A DNA stretch of 64,000 bases, taken from the NCBI GenBank assembly GCA_012656075.1, contig JAAKBF010000005.1, positions 143,664 to 207,663 on the forward strand, written 5' to 3'. The DNA comes from Phytophthora hibernalis. Lineage: Eukaryota > Oomycota > Peronosporomycetes > Peronosporales > Peronosporaceae. Numbering within the stretch: position 1 is the first letter of the stretch; each line of letters starts with the position of its first letter. The position numbers were made by a program, and so were the translations under genes. Under the pieces are notes generated by a model that worked only from the letters and a program-made list of their open reading frames with translations, was not told the DNA's origin and searched no databases. Positions 10,636 to 21,539 of the stretch are shown here, piece after piece.

Positions 10636-10860
10636 CTCGGTTACTAGAGGGTTGATGCGCTCAAGTGTTGTTACCGGAGTATTTCTGCTGCTCGCACGTG
10701 CCAGCCCTTACCAATAATTTTTCAGGACAGCCATCTTGCCAGTGTAGAGTGGAAGTAAGCTGCTCCTAAGAAGAAAAAAGACAAATAGTGAGATTGGGCC
10801 AATTCAGCCTTGGCAGTAAATTTTTCGCTGCGAGAATTTGAGTGTGGGAATAACTAAGCG
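10636..10860. repeat. Dispersed repeat family, copy 2
   Basis: Shares GTGTTGTTACCGG, CACGTGCCAGCCCTTAC, CATCTTGCCAG, the CTAAGAAGAA purine run and AGTGAGATTGG with 12712-12875. In reverse complement it is shared with 53523-53680. No coding capacity is recognised. Confidence 0.7.
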
Positions 10861-10911
10861 ACGTGTTTCTCGAATCGGCTACATGTAGCGATAATAAGGC
10901 AAAGGGAACTT

Positions 10912-11000
10912 TATCAACAGGTACCACAAATCCATCAGCACATTATCAACAAATACCACAAATCTGTCAGCATATTTTATCAACAGGTAACACAAGTACT
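10912..11000. repeat. Three-copy short tandem repeat
   Basis: About 32-35 bp units containing TATCAACAGGTACCACAAAT occur three times, the last one incomplete. Confidence 0.75.
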
Positions 11001-11317
11001 GTACATATCCGCTTATGTTCGACCTTCCTCCATCTGTCCACACCTTTCACTGCATCTTCGAAGTAGCTGCCAGGGCGAGCCAGCTTCAGCGAGCCACCCC
11101 AGCGCACAGATACCCCAGGTAGTCACAACAGCGCGGAGCGCAGGCTCCATCATGGAGCAGCTGGACCTCGTTCGGTTTCACGGGCAAGAGCATCTAACCC
11201 TGCATAGTGTTTTCGAAACACCTACAGATTTTCAGCAATTCTAAAAGACTACGCTTTCAACCAGAACAAGAACGTAGAACAGAAAGGGAAATTCGGGAAT
11301 TTACGAAAGTGGGGCTG

Positions 11318-11990
11318 TCAAGCGGCCTTGATATCTAGACGCCGAGTGAGTGAAGATGCCATCACCGAGTTAGCTGAAATACCTCCTGGCTCATGGTTTA
11401 TCAGCCATTTCCACGACAAACACACCACTTACTTTGCGTGGCAGCGGAAACTTTCCTCTCACTAGCTCCAACTTGTGAAAGGACCCCAGAGCTCGATTCT
11501 CGATGGCCACAGCAGTGCCAAGACGAGAGTTGCCCACTCGTTGAAATTTGTTAGCAGGGTCAATGAGGATATCCGAGATGCTACTTTGTATCGAGTTAAT
11601 GCTCGGGCAAAAAGTCATTACAAGTGGCCAATGACTAGTTCCTCCCCAGTTTTTGCAGAGTTTTGCTACCGAAAATCCTGGTTTAACGTTTGTTGTCAGT
11701 TGGATGATCAGGGCCGTTCGTTCTTGCTTATTGGAAGTGTCGTTAGTGCCCAGGAGCAGGGTTTGGAACAATGCAATGTCATATTTATTGGGTCGCCGAA
11801 TCGAGGCCAATAAATAATTGGCCTTATTGCCCATTGATTTCCGGTAACAGCATGAGAGATGGTGTTCACTCCATCGTATGGGAGGCGTCGCTACAAGCAT
11901 GTGAAAATGTTCGAATTCGTCCACGGCGATGCGTTCATTGGAATTAGGAGGGTTACCTCGAGAACCATCCCGCCGCGCACACAGACTTCG
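11318..11990 (+). pseudogene. Possible START-like domain remnant, weak
   Basis: Plus-strand frames, including an open one at 11475-11813, contain a spaced pattern ATLYRVNARAKSHYKW, then AEFCYRK, then DDQGRSFLLIGS, then GLEQ. This loosely resembles the middle of oomycete START-like lipid-binding proteins. A 203-codon frame on the opposite strand (11391-12002) overlaps it exactly and resembles nothing I know, so one of the two is a shadow. Frames are interrupted by stops on both sides. Treat as unassigned with a hint. Confidence 0.2.
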
Positions 11991-12064
11991 GCGAATATCC
12001 ACATTTCCAACAGGCGCGACTCAGTTATCGCGACTACCACATGTACACACAAAAGAAAATGTAT

Positions 12065-12153
12065 TGATATTTTGTTAGATAATATCTAGATAGCTCATTT
12101 TCGATATTTTGTTAGATAATATCTAGATATTATCTAACAAAATATCGAAAATG
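12065..12153. repeat. 58-bp perfect palindrome with partial direct copy
   Basis: Positions 12096-12153 are exactly self-complementary around TCTAGA, with 29-bp arms starting CATTTTCGATATTTTG. The same GATATTTTGTTAGATAATA core also occurs once just before, at 12066-12090. It could extrude a cruciform or be a collapsed MITE. Confidence 0.95.
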
Positions 12154-12671
12154 ACCAGCGCTGTTCCGAGAAGCGGCAACCTGCTGTGAACCACAGATTC
12201 AAAGCGAGAGCGAGGGCCACTCGATCTCCGTAGGCTCACTCAACGCCAACCGTCTCAAGGACACTGAAATACACACTGGGGTCCTATAAAATATTGAGTG
12301 TTATTGATGTCGGGGGGTCCATAAATAACTGCAGTTACTGAATTGCCAATTACGGTTACTGGTATAGGAAAATTCCAAACCTTGCCCAGGAGGGATGACT
12401 GCCAATTCTCTTGTGCGACGGAACACATTTGAAAAGTAAGTTGGTTAATGGAGTGTGTCTTACTTTAATTGGAATTGACGGCAATCACAAGACAGTACCG
12501 ATGCGACTGCATACGTACATATACTAGGCAGTTTATCGTTTTAAGCGCCTTCGTTGAGTTTGAGTCATTTCCGTTGAGTTTCGTTGAGCTGTCACGCCAG
12601 TGCAACTATTTGACCGATTTGTGGTACCTGTTGATGATGGATTTGTGGTACCTGTTGATAAAGTTCCTTAC

Positions 12672-12955
12672 CCAAGGCCGAGGGGGATATCGCCGTGACT
12701 AAACTACGTCGGTGGTATGCACTTAAGTGTTGTTACCGGTGCTCACACGTGCCAGCCCTTACAGGCCAGCTATCTTGCCAGCGAAGAAGAAACGGTGAAA
12801 GTTCGTTGTTGCTAAGAAGAAGAAACAATGGTGAGATTGGACCGAGACGGTACAGTACTTCAGCATTGGCAGTGGACTAGCTCTCTGGGGTCCGCTACGC
12901 GGGCGCTGTGGAGAGGTACACTGAGTAGCGTGCTTTTAATGAAGACAAAACTAGT
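12672..12955. repeat. Dispersed repeat family, copy 3 (most complete)
   Basis: Joins the blocks found separately in copies 1 and 2 (GATATCGCCGTGACTAA, GTGTTGTTACCGG, GCCAGCCCTTACAG, CTAGCTCTCTGGGG, GGTACACTGAGTAGCG). It supplies the empty site for the MITE inserted in copy 1. Confidence 0.75.
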
Positions 12956-13053
12956 GGTGTTTTATCACATATCTAACATTTAGACATTTAATTTCGTATC
13001 ATTTTTTCAAATCTGAGACCACGACGCGATATCCCCTTCACTTTCTGCCAGTT

Positions 13054-14080
13054 CAGTGGGGGCCTTCAGAAAATGACTCAAATTCCGATTCTGTAGCAAA
13101 TTGAGAGCAATATTGCGATCACCTAGCCCTCCATTTGCGTCTGAATTTGCGAGTGGGCCAAAATTTCGGAAAGCTACGCGTATATCACATAAATATACCG
13201 GTAGCTTGAGCAAAGTGTTGGCTCTGACGATTCTTGTTGAGCGAATCGACGTGCAGTCGGTGGCCGCGGCAAAGCGGCAGCGTCGTGGCATCGCCGCAGG
13301 AAGCTCTTGTTGCTGCTTCTTCTCAGAAGCAGCATCATCGAACGAAATGACCTCACTGTATTATAAAACGTCTACAGGATCCTGCCGAGTCGAATTTTGG
13401 CAGCGGCTCTACGAAGGATGACACCCAGACAACTTCATGTCCGCTGTCTCCCTACCCCGGCTTCGTTCGAGGCCAAGTTCTACCAGGTCAAGCAAGTGGC
13501 GACTCAGTCAGCGTGCCACCATCCAAAACTACGCTTGTTGCGTGCAGTGTTATTGTGCTTTGCATATATTTTGGCAAAGGCTCGATAAAAGTCTATTATA
13601 TTAGACCTGACAACTGGATTTTATCCTAAGTACGACTTTACTCCGAAGCGGAAGTGTAAGGTTAGAAGGCAGGTGCTAAACGCTAAAACTCGATTTTGAA
13701 GCACAACCGTCTTGTTTACAGCCTGGAAACGCAGAAATGCAGTTCTGGGAGTGCAAAAGCGAGATCGTTGGGTGCATCTCAGCCTTTTGCGCGTGGGGCA
13801 AATCGAAACTGATTTGCACAAAGTCTTTTAGAGGTCTAAAATAGACGGCAAAATAAATGCAAAGGACAATACATGTAGGTTGAGTTCTAGTCTAAGCTGA
13901 CATTATCGGATAATTGCGAGCCCACCCGCAAATTGCGACTGGGCTGACGTAATTTGCAGAGACGATTTTGCAGTCTCTGCAAAATGCGATCGATTTTGCG
14001 ACACCTATCCCTTCAGTTTGCTACAGGATTTATGTCCGGCCCTGTTTGAGATTTGCGTCATTTTCTGAAGGCCCCCAGTA
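13054..14080. mobile_element. Non-autonomous DNA transposon, about 1 kb
   Basis: Inverted ends share 21 identical bp (TGGGGGCCTTCAGAAAATGAC) at 13057-13077 and 14057-14077. The left outer end reads CAGTGGGGGCC, which is hAT-like. No target duplication is evident, and no transposase frame is recognised inside. The interior is rich in TTTGCGA words on both strands. Confidence 0.65.
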
Positions 14081-14639
14081 ATCGACGAGGTCCCAAAAAA
14101 GAGAACCAATCATCCGATAGCTTTCAAATCATTTGAACACAGTATGGGCTGGATTACTGGGTACCAAATCGTTGAAAAAACCCTCAGGTTTTTCTTGGAG
14201 CCATCCCTTTGGAGAATCTAACTTCGCGTCCCGCCCGACAAACAACACGCATCTCTTTGCCGCCTCTCTCCCCGACTCAGCCGCGCCTTCGACGATTCGC
14301 CGCGCCGTTCACGACGACAATGTCCCGCATGCAGCACCAAAACCCGGCAGGGCGAGCGAAATTCCGCCGGAATCGGTTGCTACGCAGTCGCCTGCTCGTA
14401 TTTCTGGTACGTCAATGTCCTGCGTGCGTGCGCTGTGTGTTTTATAACAATGCTAACTGCTATGTCGATTGTCTTTGTGATTTGAGCGCATGGTGGTCGC
14501 GTACGCTCTGTTTTGTTTGCATGCTTTTTTGTAATAGGTATTTGTAAGCATGAATACAGTCGAGTGTTTCTACGACTCCATATCTTTTGCTTCCATTGGC
14601 GGCTGTCTGGCATGCAGCGATTGACAACATCACTGTTCG

Positions 14640-15840
14640 CTTTGCGTGTGATGAATGCTGAGCAGAGCGTATCGTAAGCAGGACGGCGGTTGATCTTCAG
14701 CTTTCTCCAGCGTTTACGAAGCGACGCCGCTGTTGTAGACCGACATTTGCCGCCGATGTTCCCCAGCGCTGCGTTTGTCTTTTTGTCCAAGCCTTCGGCT
14801 AGCGTTTACAGTGCCTGCTTCCACAGACGATGCACGACACCATCTCGATCCAGCGGAGCCGTTTGTACGCCAACCTGTCGGCCAGCTGCTATGGTCATGA
14901 TGTTCACGCATGCCTTGAGATCAGCACGAACAAATTGTTGTTTTGTCTGTGTTGCTGTGCGCCACAGCTCCAGTGTGTACCAGTTGTAGAAGCTTCCAGC
15001 AAGCGAGTGTGCATCAACGATGATGTCGCTGACTGACTGGGCTAACCGATCGGCTGATGAGCAACTACATGTTGCCGATTAAGCACTCGTAGTACTGATT
15101 GGCTTGATCTCTTGTAGCGCGACGAGCTTGTGAAGGATGCGCTGCATAGTTGCGATGGATGACAGCATCTGCGTGACGGAAGGCACAAGCACAGTGGTGT
15201 CACCGCTGTTGCGATCCCCAAGCCGCGGGATGTTCTCCGTCTCCCATACCGAGCGAAGCAGCTCACCCCAGCCGATGCACGTTTGCAGACCCCAATGCTG
15301 TGTTGGTTGTGTCGAGGGCTTCGTGAAAGCGGTACACGTAGTGCGACGTGAAGCCTGTCAACGCCTGCACTATGGTGACCGCAGCTGTGACTTCTTTGAG
15401 GTGGATCAGAAGGGACGCCAGTGCAGCATTGTGTCGACGTTGAGACTCGTATCAGTGAAGCCGCTGGTGTTTTTGAAGAGCTTCCCGCGAAGGGTGAGCA
15501 GCTGAGCATGTTCAGTGAGCACATCCCGCAGCGTTGCAATCGTCGGCGTGGTGCAAGGCAGATGCGGGTCTCTGTACCTGGCTAAGACTTTGCCAACGCT
15601 TCGGTCATCGCGTGTGGTAGTGCATACGTACGCGAACGCTTTCGTGGGAGAGTCAAGCAGCCAAGCACCACGCGTCGAGATCCACTGGACCGCAAGTTGC
15701 GGCAATGAGTTCGCGTACGCCGCCGAGCCACAACGCAAGGAGTGGCTGCTTAGCCCAGCGGTCAGGCCAGATGGTAGCGGGGCAGAAGCTCGAGACAGCC
15801 GCTCGGAGACTATGGTAATAACGTCGTTAATACACTCCAC
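14640..15840 (-). pseudogene. Crypton-like tyrosine recombinase relic 2
   Basis: The minus frame 15840-15406 carries GLSSHSLRCGSAAYAN with an intact HxxR, then WISTRGAWLLD, then KAFAYV with the candidate nucleophilic Tyr, then a conserved LRGKLFKNTSGFTDTSLN tail. Frames at about 15040-14860 (FYNWYTLELW, then NIMTIAAGR) and 14790-14640 (KTNAALGNIGGKCRST) represent the C-terminal DNA-binding part after frameshifts. The N-terminus is cut at 15842 by a Tc1-like element; the open minus frame 17390-17580 beyond that element may be its continuation. Domain order matches relic 1 at 361-1880. It is non-functional as read. Confidence 0.65.
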
Positions 15841-15851
15841 GCCAAAAGTTA

Positions 15852-17379
15852 TCGACAGGGTGAGTTCTGGTCTGTAACTCAGTCAATTCTAGGAATATAA
15901 AGATGCTATTTAGATATGACCTGCGTAATAATGCCCAGAGCCTAATATACGTGTCAACATCCGCAATGATGACGTTCTTGACAGGGCCAGTATACAAACC
16001 ACCGCATATCCGGCAGCGTCAAACATATCGGCAAGAGCCAGACCATGCACAATTTAAGACAAAAAGAGTGATTGTAAAAATCGATCGAAGCCTCACAGCC
16101 AGCCACGAAGCTGGCATTGCTGTTGCCACCAGGGCTCTGACGGCCTGTCTGCAATTTGCCAACTTCATGGCAAGAAAACCAAGGGTATTGGCAGGTGATC
16201 GTGGGAGAATCAAGGGGCTGCACGAGGCTGAGCTGTCGCACAGCGAGATCGCGCGGCGTGTACAGCACTCAAGGAACACCGTAAAGCGTATCGTCACAAA
16301 CGCCCCAGTAGGCAAGCGCACTGGGCGACCTCCGCGCACACCGGACCGGGAGCCGCGCAGGATCGTGCGCACGGCGGCAGCCGGTGAGCTGAGTGCGTCG
16401 CAGCTGAAGGAGCAGCTCAGTGTCGGTGCATCCGTGCGAAACATCCAGCGGTTGCTGGGGTGTGTTGACTAGCTGCAGTACAGCAAGATGGACAACAGGT
16501 TGGACTTAACGCCCTCACACAAGAAGGCTCGCCGGGAGTGGGAAACCGAGCACCTTCTCGCGCCGGACGCCTGTGCGTCCACTGTCTTTTCAGACGAAAA
16601 GAAGTGGAGCTTGGACGGTACCAGCGGTATTGGCCAGACGTGCGGCCGCCTGCGCGACAGACTGTGCGCCGCCAAAAAGGTGGCGGGTCCGTTACGGTGT
16701 GGGGAGGATTTAGTGCCGTAGTCAAAACTGAGCTGTCCGTACTGGTAGGAAGGCAAAACTCGGACTGCTACGTCTACGCTTTGTCCGAGTATCTGCTTCC
16801 CTACGCACATCTCCACTATGGCACCGACTTCACGTTCCAGCAAAACAACGCGAGCATCCACACGTCAGCTCGCACGGAGGAGTTCTTCGAGGAACAGGGC
16901 CTTCATGTCATGCAGTGGCCTGCCCGGTCACCAGATCTCAACCCGATCGAGAATCTGGGGGCTATCATTCGCGATCTGTCTACCCTAACGGTAGACAGTA
17001 CCTTAATGTGGCGGAATTCACGGCAGCAATTATGGATGCATTGGCGAGCATCCCCGAATCTATGCTAGCTAAACTGGTTGATTCTATGCCGAGGCGCAGC
17101 ATCGAGGTGATCGAAAAGACGGGTGGTAAGACGCACTACTAATACAATGATTTTTACAATCACTCTTTTTGTCTTACATTTTGTATGGTCTGGCTCTTTC
17201 CGATATGTTTGAAGATGCCGGATATGCGGTGGTTTGTATACTGGCCCTGTCAAGAACGTCATCATTGCGGATGTTGACACGTATATTAGGCTCTGGGCAT
17301 TATTACGCAGGTCATATCTATATAGCATCTTTATATTCCTAGAATTGACTGAGTTACAGACCAGAACTCACCCTGTCGA
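15852..17379 (+). mobile_element. Tc1/mariner-like element with 231-bp inverted repeats
   Basis: Arms 15852-16082 and 17149-17379 are almost identical inverted copies flanking one transposase. TA dinucleotides at 15850-15851 and 17380-17381 are the expected target duplication. The bases outside them (CCAAAAGT and ACTTTTGG) show that the target was an 18-bp palindrome centred on TA. The element sits inside a Crypton relic. Confidence 0.85.
16167..17142 (+). pseudogene. Tc1-like transposase, inactivated
   Basis: A DDE transposase that would bind the 231-bp arms and insert at TA. The first frame (16167-16472) holds a paired-type HTH region: SHSEIARRVQHSRNTVKRI, then a GRPPRTP hook. Later frames (to TAA at 17142) hold VFSDEKKWSLDG with the first Asp, VTVWGGFS, FQQNNASIH and PDLNPIENLG. 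In active relatives the FQQ-box has Asp where this one has Asn, so the second catalytic acid is lost. At least two frameshifts also break the gene near 16475 and 16600-16700, with another near 16960. Start chosen at the MARKP methionine just after the left arm. Confidence 0.85.
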
Positions 17380-17459
17380 TAACTTTTGGTGCGGATCGTA
17401 TACTTGTATACATTTGGTGATTATGAACCCTATGTCAAACAGGGTCCTGGACCTGGTCT

Positions 17460-17954
17460 TTGCGGTGAAGGACGAGCCAGAGGTCCTGGCGCCGATAACT
17501 GACTTGACAATTTTGTCCAATGGCAGAGCTGCATCGGGGAATTGGTACGACAGTTCGCACAACCCAAGACAGCCAGTCACTCACACCTAACCGAGCTTCC
17601 ACCCAAGGAGCTGCGTGCTGGAGACGTTGTGGAGTACTACAGCATGGCCTTCGTGTGTGGAGACAAACACGGCACCGCAGTGCCACAGTCCTCAAAGTTG
17701 ATCACGACGCTGACGCCGCCTACCCGGTCCGGGTGGACACTGGAGAGATGCTCCCTTCTGTCAACTGGGTGAAGCGCATTCAAGACGCAGCAACCGGTGT
17801 ATGTACGAGTGGCTCGTGGTGGAGGAAACTGATGACTTTAACTTACGTCAAGAGCAAATTTAGCGCGCTTACAAATGCTGACCGTCTCAACGCAAGCCTG
17901 CGAAGCGTGGTCGCCGACAGCCTGCGAGCTGTGCGAGACAATATTCAGCAGTAA
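17460..17954 (+). pseudogene. Unrecognised oomycete ORF with VEYY...CGD box
   Basis: Two overlapping frames join near 17672. The first contains LPPKELRAGDVVEYYSMAF followed by VCGDKHG. The second continues SATVLKVDHDADAAYPVRV, then DTGEMLPSVNWVKRI, ending at TAA 17954. The alternation of beta-strand-like hydrophobics with GD and DTG turns looks like a small folded domain. I cannot name the family. It lies between a Tc1/Crypton nest and a SET pseudogene, so a mobile-element origin is likely. Confidence 0.4.
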
Positions 17955-18370
17955 AGATCGGACGAGTTGTCCAATGACGAAAGCAGCAGTACCAATGAAG
18001 GCAATGAAAGTGAAGTCGCCCCCAAGCGTCTGGTGTGGTACCCGCAACCACAGATGCGAGTTCCGGTGGTAGCAGCAGTCCTCCAGTTCCTGGTGGAAGC
18101 AGTAGCCCTCCAGCTCTTGCTGATGTTGCTGATGCCTTTCTTGAAGCTGAGTCTTATGCGCAGCAACGCAAACGACGACACCTACCAACACAACGCGTAC
18201 ATGGCTATCACGTTTAGAAGTCCCGGAAACGCCACTATCAGAAGAAGAAAACCGATTCGTGACTCGAAAAACGCTCGATACGGTCGGTCAGGGTTAGCTT
18301 TATTTGCAGCACAATATCTATCGCTACCGGGGGTAGAAGAAGCACTGTAAAACAACGGTTTTATTCAAAT
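17955..18370 (+). other. Low-complexity tail, no clear gene
   Basis: Plus frames show a Ser/Asn/Glu-rich stretch and a GGSSSPP duplication near 18040-18100. They are probably the decayed C-terminal part of the preceding ORF. No domain seen. Confidence 0.4.
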
Positions 18371-18394
18371 TTATCTAGCGCTCCACCTGCAAAG

Positions 18395-19215
18395 GAATGT
18401 GAGATTATTCTCTGTGAAGATCCCGAGCAGACAGCGCACCTCCCTGCTGAAGTTTTCACGCAGCCCCGTCCTCCCTCCGACACCGATCAAGTTCAAAGTG
18501 CGTCCCCGTCTTTTGAACCTCCAGCCGAGAAATTTCGGTCCATTCCGTGGCCGGCGAGCGTTAAGCGAATCTTTAGGACTCCCAATCCACACAAAGTTTC
18601 GTTTCCAGATGCAGGGAAGCTCGGAATGTGTGCGCAGAAGAATGTGACCGTGATTTTTGCTATAATGCTTCGTCAGGCGTTTACTGTACTCCTCGAACAT
18701 GCAGTATTTGGAAGGCCTATAGAACGAGTTGTACGAATAGCATGAGAGAAGTTCCCGGTCTGAGGTTGTGCAGTGGTGCTGTAGGCGCTGGTGTTTGTGC
18801 TACACTGCCGATCGAAATCGAAGAGATTGTGGGGAGTACTGAGGTGTCCTTTGCTCGTATGATGTCATCGACGGCGCATCAGCGTCAGAAGGTGAGTGCG
18901 ATAGCAGCGCTGGTATGCCTCGTTTGAAGCAAAACAGTGGATGCACGTTTCTATTGGATCGCAAGTCTGAGGATGGAAAGTTCGTCTACATAGAGCCTAT
19001 TAAGAAGGGTTCAATTACATGATTCATCAATCACTCCTGTGTGCCGAACTATCTCTTTATCGAATTGCGGCACCGACATCGAGTGAGAATTTGAGTTTGT
19101 AGCTTTGACGCACATCAAGGCAATGACTGAAGTTACTGTCAACTACGGCCCCAAAGTGTGGTTCCCATGCATTTTCGGCACGGAGAAGTGTCGATCTAAA
19201 GAGAAGACAGACTAA
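18395..19215 (+). pseudogene. SET-domain (histone-lysine methyltransferase-like) pseudogene 1
   Basis: SET domains methylate lysines using S-adenosylmethionine. Present in order are an AWS-like cysteine cluster (CDRDFCYN, then CTPRTCS, near 18640-18700), VPGLRLCSGAVGAGV with LPIE...EIVG (start of SET, near 18750-18840), FVYIEPIKKGSIT, FINHSCVPN at 19023-19049 (the NHSC cofactor motif), EVTVNYGP, and a post-SET WFPCIFGTEKC near 19159. The post-SET CxC is changed to CxF, losing a zinc ligand. Frames shift several times and a TGA falls just before FINHSC. Same family as 55512-57230 on the minus strand. Confidence 0.75.
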
Positions 19216-20040
19216 AAGCCGGCCTGGACTTCACGTTGATGGTGCTGGGCACTTTCCGCGTTTTCAAAAGTCCATGTATCTCTAGACATCCGTACCCAAA
19301 ATGACGTTGTCGCCCAACTCAAAGTGCAGATGCTGTACGCATTTGGAGCAGTACATGCACAAATCCACCCATTCCAGTTGTACAGTCGAGGTAGGAGGTG
19401 TCACTGAGACTCTATTCAGAACGCTACCGATTAAATTGAGAATGCTGGGCTCAATTGGAAGATTTCCTTTCTTCGTTCAGCTTTTACAGCATCTTGCAAA
19501 TGCGCATTGTTTATCATATCTATCTGAACGCCAACGACGGCGATGCTGGACTATTGGTTGGTAGGCGGTTCCCGAGCAGGTATAATATTCCCTAACTCCG
19601 TCGCCACTGTTTCTGCATTGAGTGATAACCAGTTTAGTGATTTGCCACGTGCGCTTCTAACGGCCCCCACGCGCGATACTGCGATGTCTATAGCATCTGG
19701 CCTCTCATAGGAATTGGTTTCTAGCACTGACTCTGCTGTCGCCGATACAACATCAATGATTTTCCGACGGCGATTGTAGAATCTTTGCTTTCCGTGGTGG
19801 ATCATTTAGCTCCGAATTCCTCTACTAATGCCTTCACTGATCGGTCACCTGGAAGACCTTGCTCCCGCTCAGTTCACAAATCTCGGACAGTAAGAATGTT
19901 CCGGCTCATTCGATAGTGAATTACGCCGTCATGACTTGTAGTGTTTGAAGTTCCCTGATATCCGCAGCAGGCGAATAAGGAATACTCAAATGGTTGAGTT
20001 TTTAAGAAGTTTGATATGATACCAACGTTTGGAAGCGGAA
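19216..20040. other. No assigned gene
   Basis: A minus-strand 84-codon frame at 19551-19805 (Arg/Ser-rich, WLSLNAETVATELGNI) may belong to the recombinase-like gene upstream on that strand, but I cannot connect it. Nothing else is supportable. Confidence 0.3.
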
Positions 20041-20043
20041 AAA

Positions 20044-20850
20044 TCAAGGAAATGACTCGAGTTCAACATGCCAGCGATTGAAAAGATAAAAACCGAGGAT
20101 ACCATGCGGGCATATTCTGACCTGATTGTTTCTCATGCCAGCAACAACTTCGATCCGCCCGACCTGGTTCGTTTCACCTTGACGCATGACAATTACCAGT
20201 GCACGACTAGGTGAGTACGCCTCATTTTCAAGACACACGGAGTGTAAATCAACTAGCTCCATCCTCCGGGCCGACTCACCACGCATTAGAGAAACGTGAG
20301 AAAGTAAAAACGCCAGCAAGTTCCTCATTCTCGTCCCCACGTCGCGGCGTACAGACCAGAAGAAATAAGATATCTTTCTAACTGCTCCGTCGTGGTATAA
20401 CCGTCCAGCATCATGTCAGAACCTCTGTCTACAAAATTACTTCGCCCATGGGCATCTTCTTCGTACTCTGTGATCTTGAGAAGAGCGGAAACGGCTTCGT
20501 CACGAAGAGAGGGATGATTATTAATCTTTAACTGCTTTCGTTGACGCCATAAATCAACCATCGCAGCGACATAGTTGTTGACAGTAGACCGCCCATCTCC
20601 GTTCAACCGCCGTTACCTTTGCGTCGTTTATCGCGCCCAATAACGCACTCTTCTAGAAAGAGGTGCAGTTTGGGCCCCGTTGATGTGTATCGTGAGAAAG
20701 CATTGAACGACGGGCCTTTGTTGTCCTACCATTGCGTGAAGTCGCTCTGCTTGTTTTTGTACGCTCGTGATGTGTTCTTGGGACGAATATCGGAAGCCTT
20801 GGCGTACGTTCGAAGTCGGGATTCCTTCAGCTTCACGTTCATACGCGATT
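20044..20850 (-). pseudogene. Ndc10/Crypton-like recombinase-fold protein
   Basis: Minus-strand frames give, in order, RPKNTSRAYKNKQSDF (near 20790), LHLFLEECV, STVNNYVAAMVDLWRQRKQ (20575), NHPSLRDEAVSALL, RGSDMMLDGYTTTEQL, then MRNLLAFLLSHVSLMRGESARRMELVDL, ALVIVMRQGETNQVGR and CPHGILGFYLFNRWHVE (20060). This is the pattern of fungal and oomycete proteins with the Ndc10-like (CBF3 subunit) domain, which derive from Crypton tyrosine recombinases. Frameshifts near 20610 and 20330 break it, and the C-terminal part after WHVE is not found. It is a separate lineage from relics 1 and 2. Confidence 0.65.
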
Positions 20851-21041
20851 GATCCGTCATTTGGAGGTGTAGTTCACTGTCACGAGAGGTAGTTGACGGA
20901 CCGTGCCGTATGTGTTATTCGTGGTCGTGGTGCTGGAAGATCGAATGCGAATTCACCCCGACATCAGCCCGACCTTTCAAATTTATATTTATATTTTAGC
21001 CAATAGCTACACGCAAGTCTCGTCGTTCAATAACTCTGTTA

Positions 21042-21535
21042 TTAGACCAATAAAGGGACAAATGATCCCGTTTCTTTAGCTCCATTCTCATCGCTTATCC
21101 GCTGCGCCCACCAGCTTCGTTCCCTACGCATAGAAATACACCTTTCAATCAAACATAGAGTCATGGGGGTTAATGTACGGTTCATTTGGTTAGGACAAAT
21201 GCCGAGAAGGTGTTGAGAAGCAAGGTGTCGAATGGCAACCCCCACAGAGGACGGTGGGAGGGTAAACTAAATTCTAGCTCGCCGATCAGATAGAGCGCGG
21301 CGGCATACAGACCGATCCAATAGTAATCGGCCTTCACTCGGTGATAAGTCGTGACGATGTCTTGATGTCCTCCTTCGATGGAGTTATAGCAATTTGAAAG
21401 GCCAAATGAAACGGGGCTTGGCTTGAGCGGCGACGTTCGAAAGCCGAACTGATCCGAAGCTTGTGGCTGCACGGTGTGGATCGAGGCCGTTTTCTGCTGC
21501 TGCTGCTGCTGCAACTTGAGGGCTGTTCTTACCAT
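21042..21535 (-). pseudogene. Ty3/gypsy integrase zinc-binding fragment and LTR-side sequence
   Basis: The minus frame holds GGHQDIVTTYHRVKADYYWIGLYA, the H2C2 N-terminal integrase finger with its HxxxxxxxxH pair; the two Cys that should follow are missing. The frame then runs into LTR-like sequence shared with 5496-5615. A polyglutamine run from CTG/CAG repeats sits at about 21490-21515. It is a truncated retroelement piece. Confidence 0.6.
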
Positions 21536-21539
21536 AGGT

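Noticed and set aside
11391..12002. 203-codon minus-strand ORF
   Set aside because: Overlaps a plus-strand frame with a weak START-like pattern, shows no recognisable motif, and one of the two must be a shadow; neither was called as a gene with confidence.
13007..13421. Overlapping 94- and 106-codon ORFs
   Set aside because: They lie within the non-autonomous transposon at 13054-14080 and show no domain.
16417..16861. Minus-strand ORFs opposite the Tc1 transposase
   Set aside because: The plus strand carries the recognisable transposase motifs; these are shadows.
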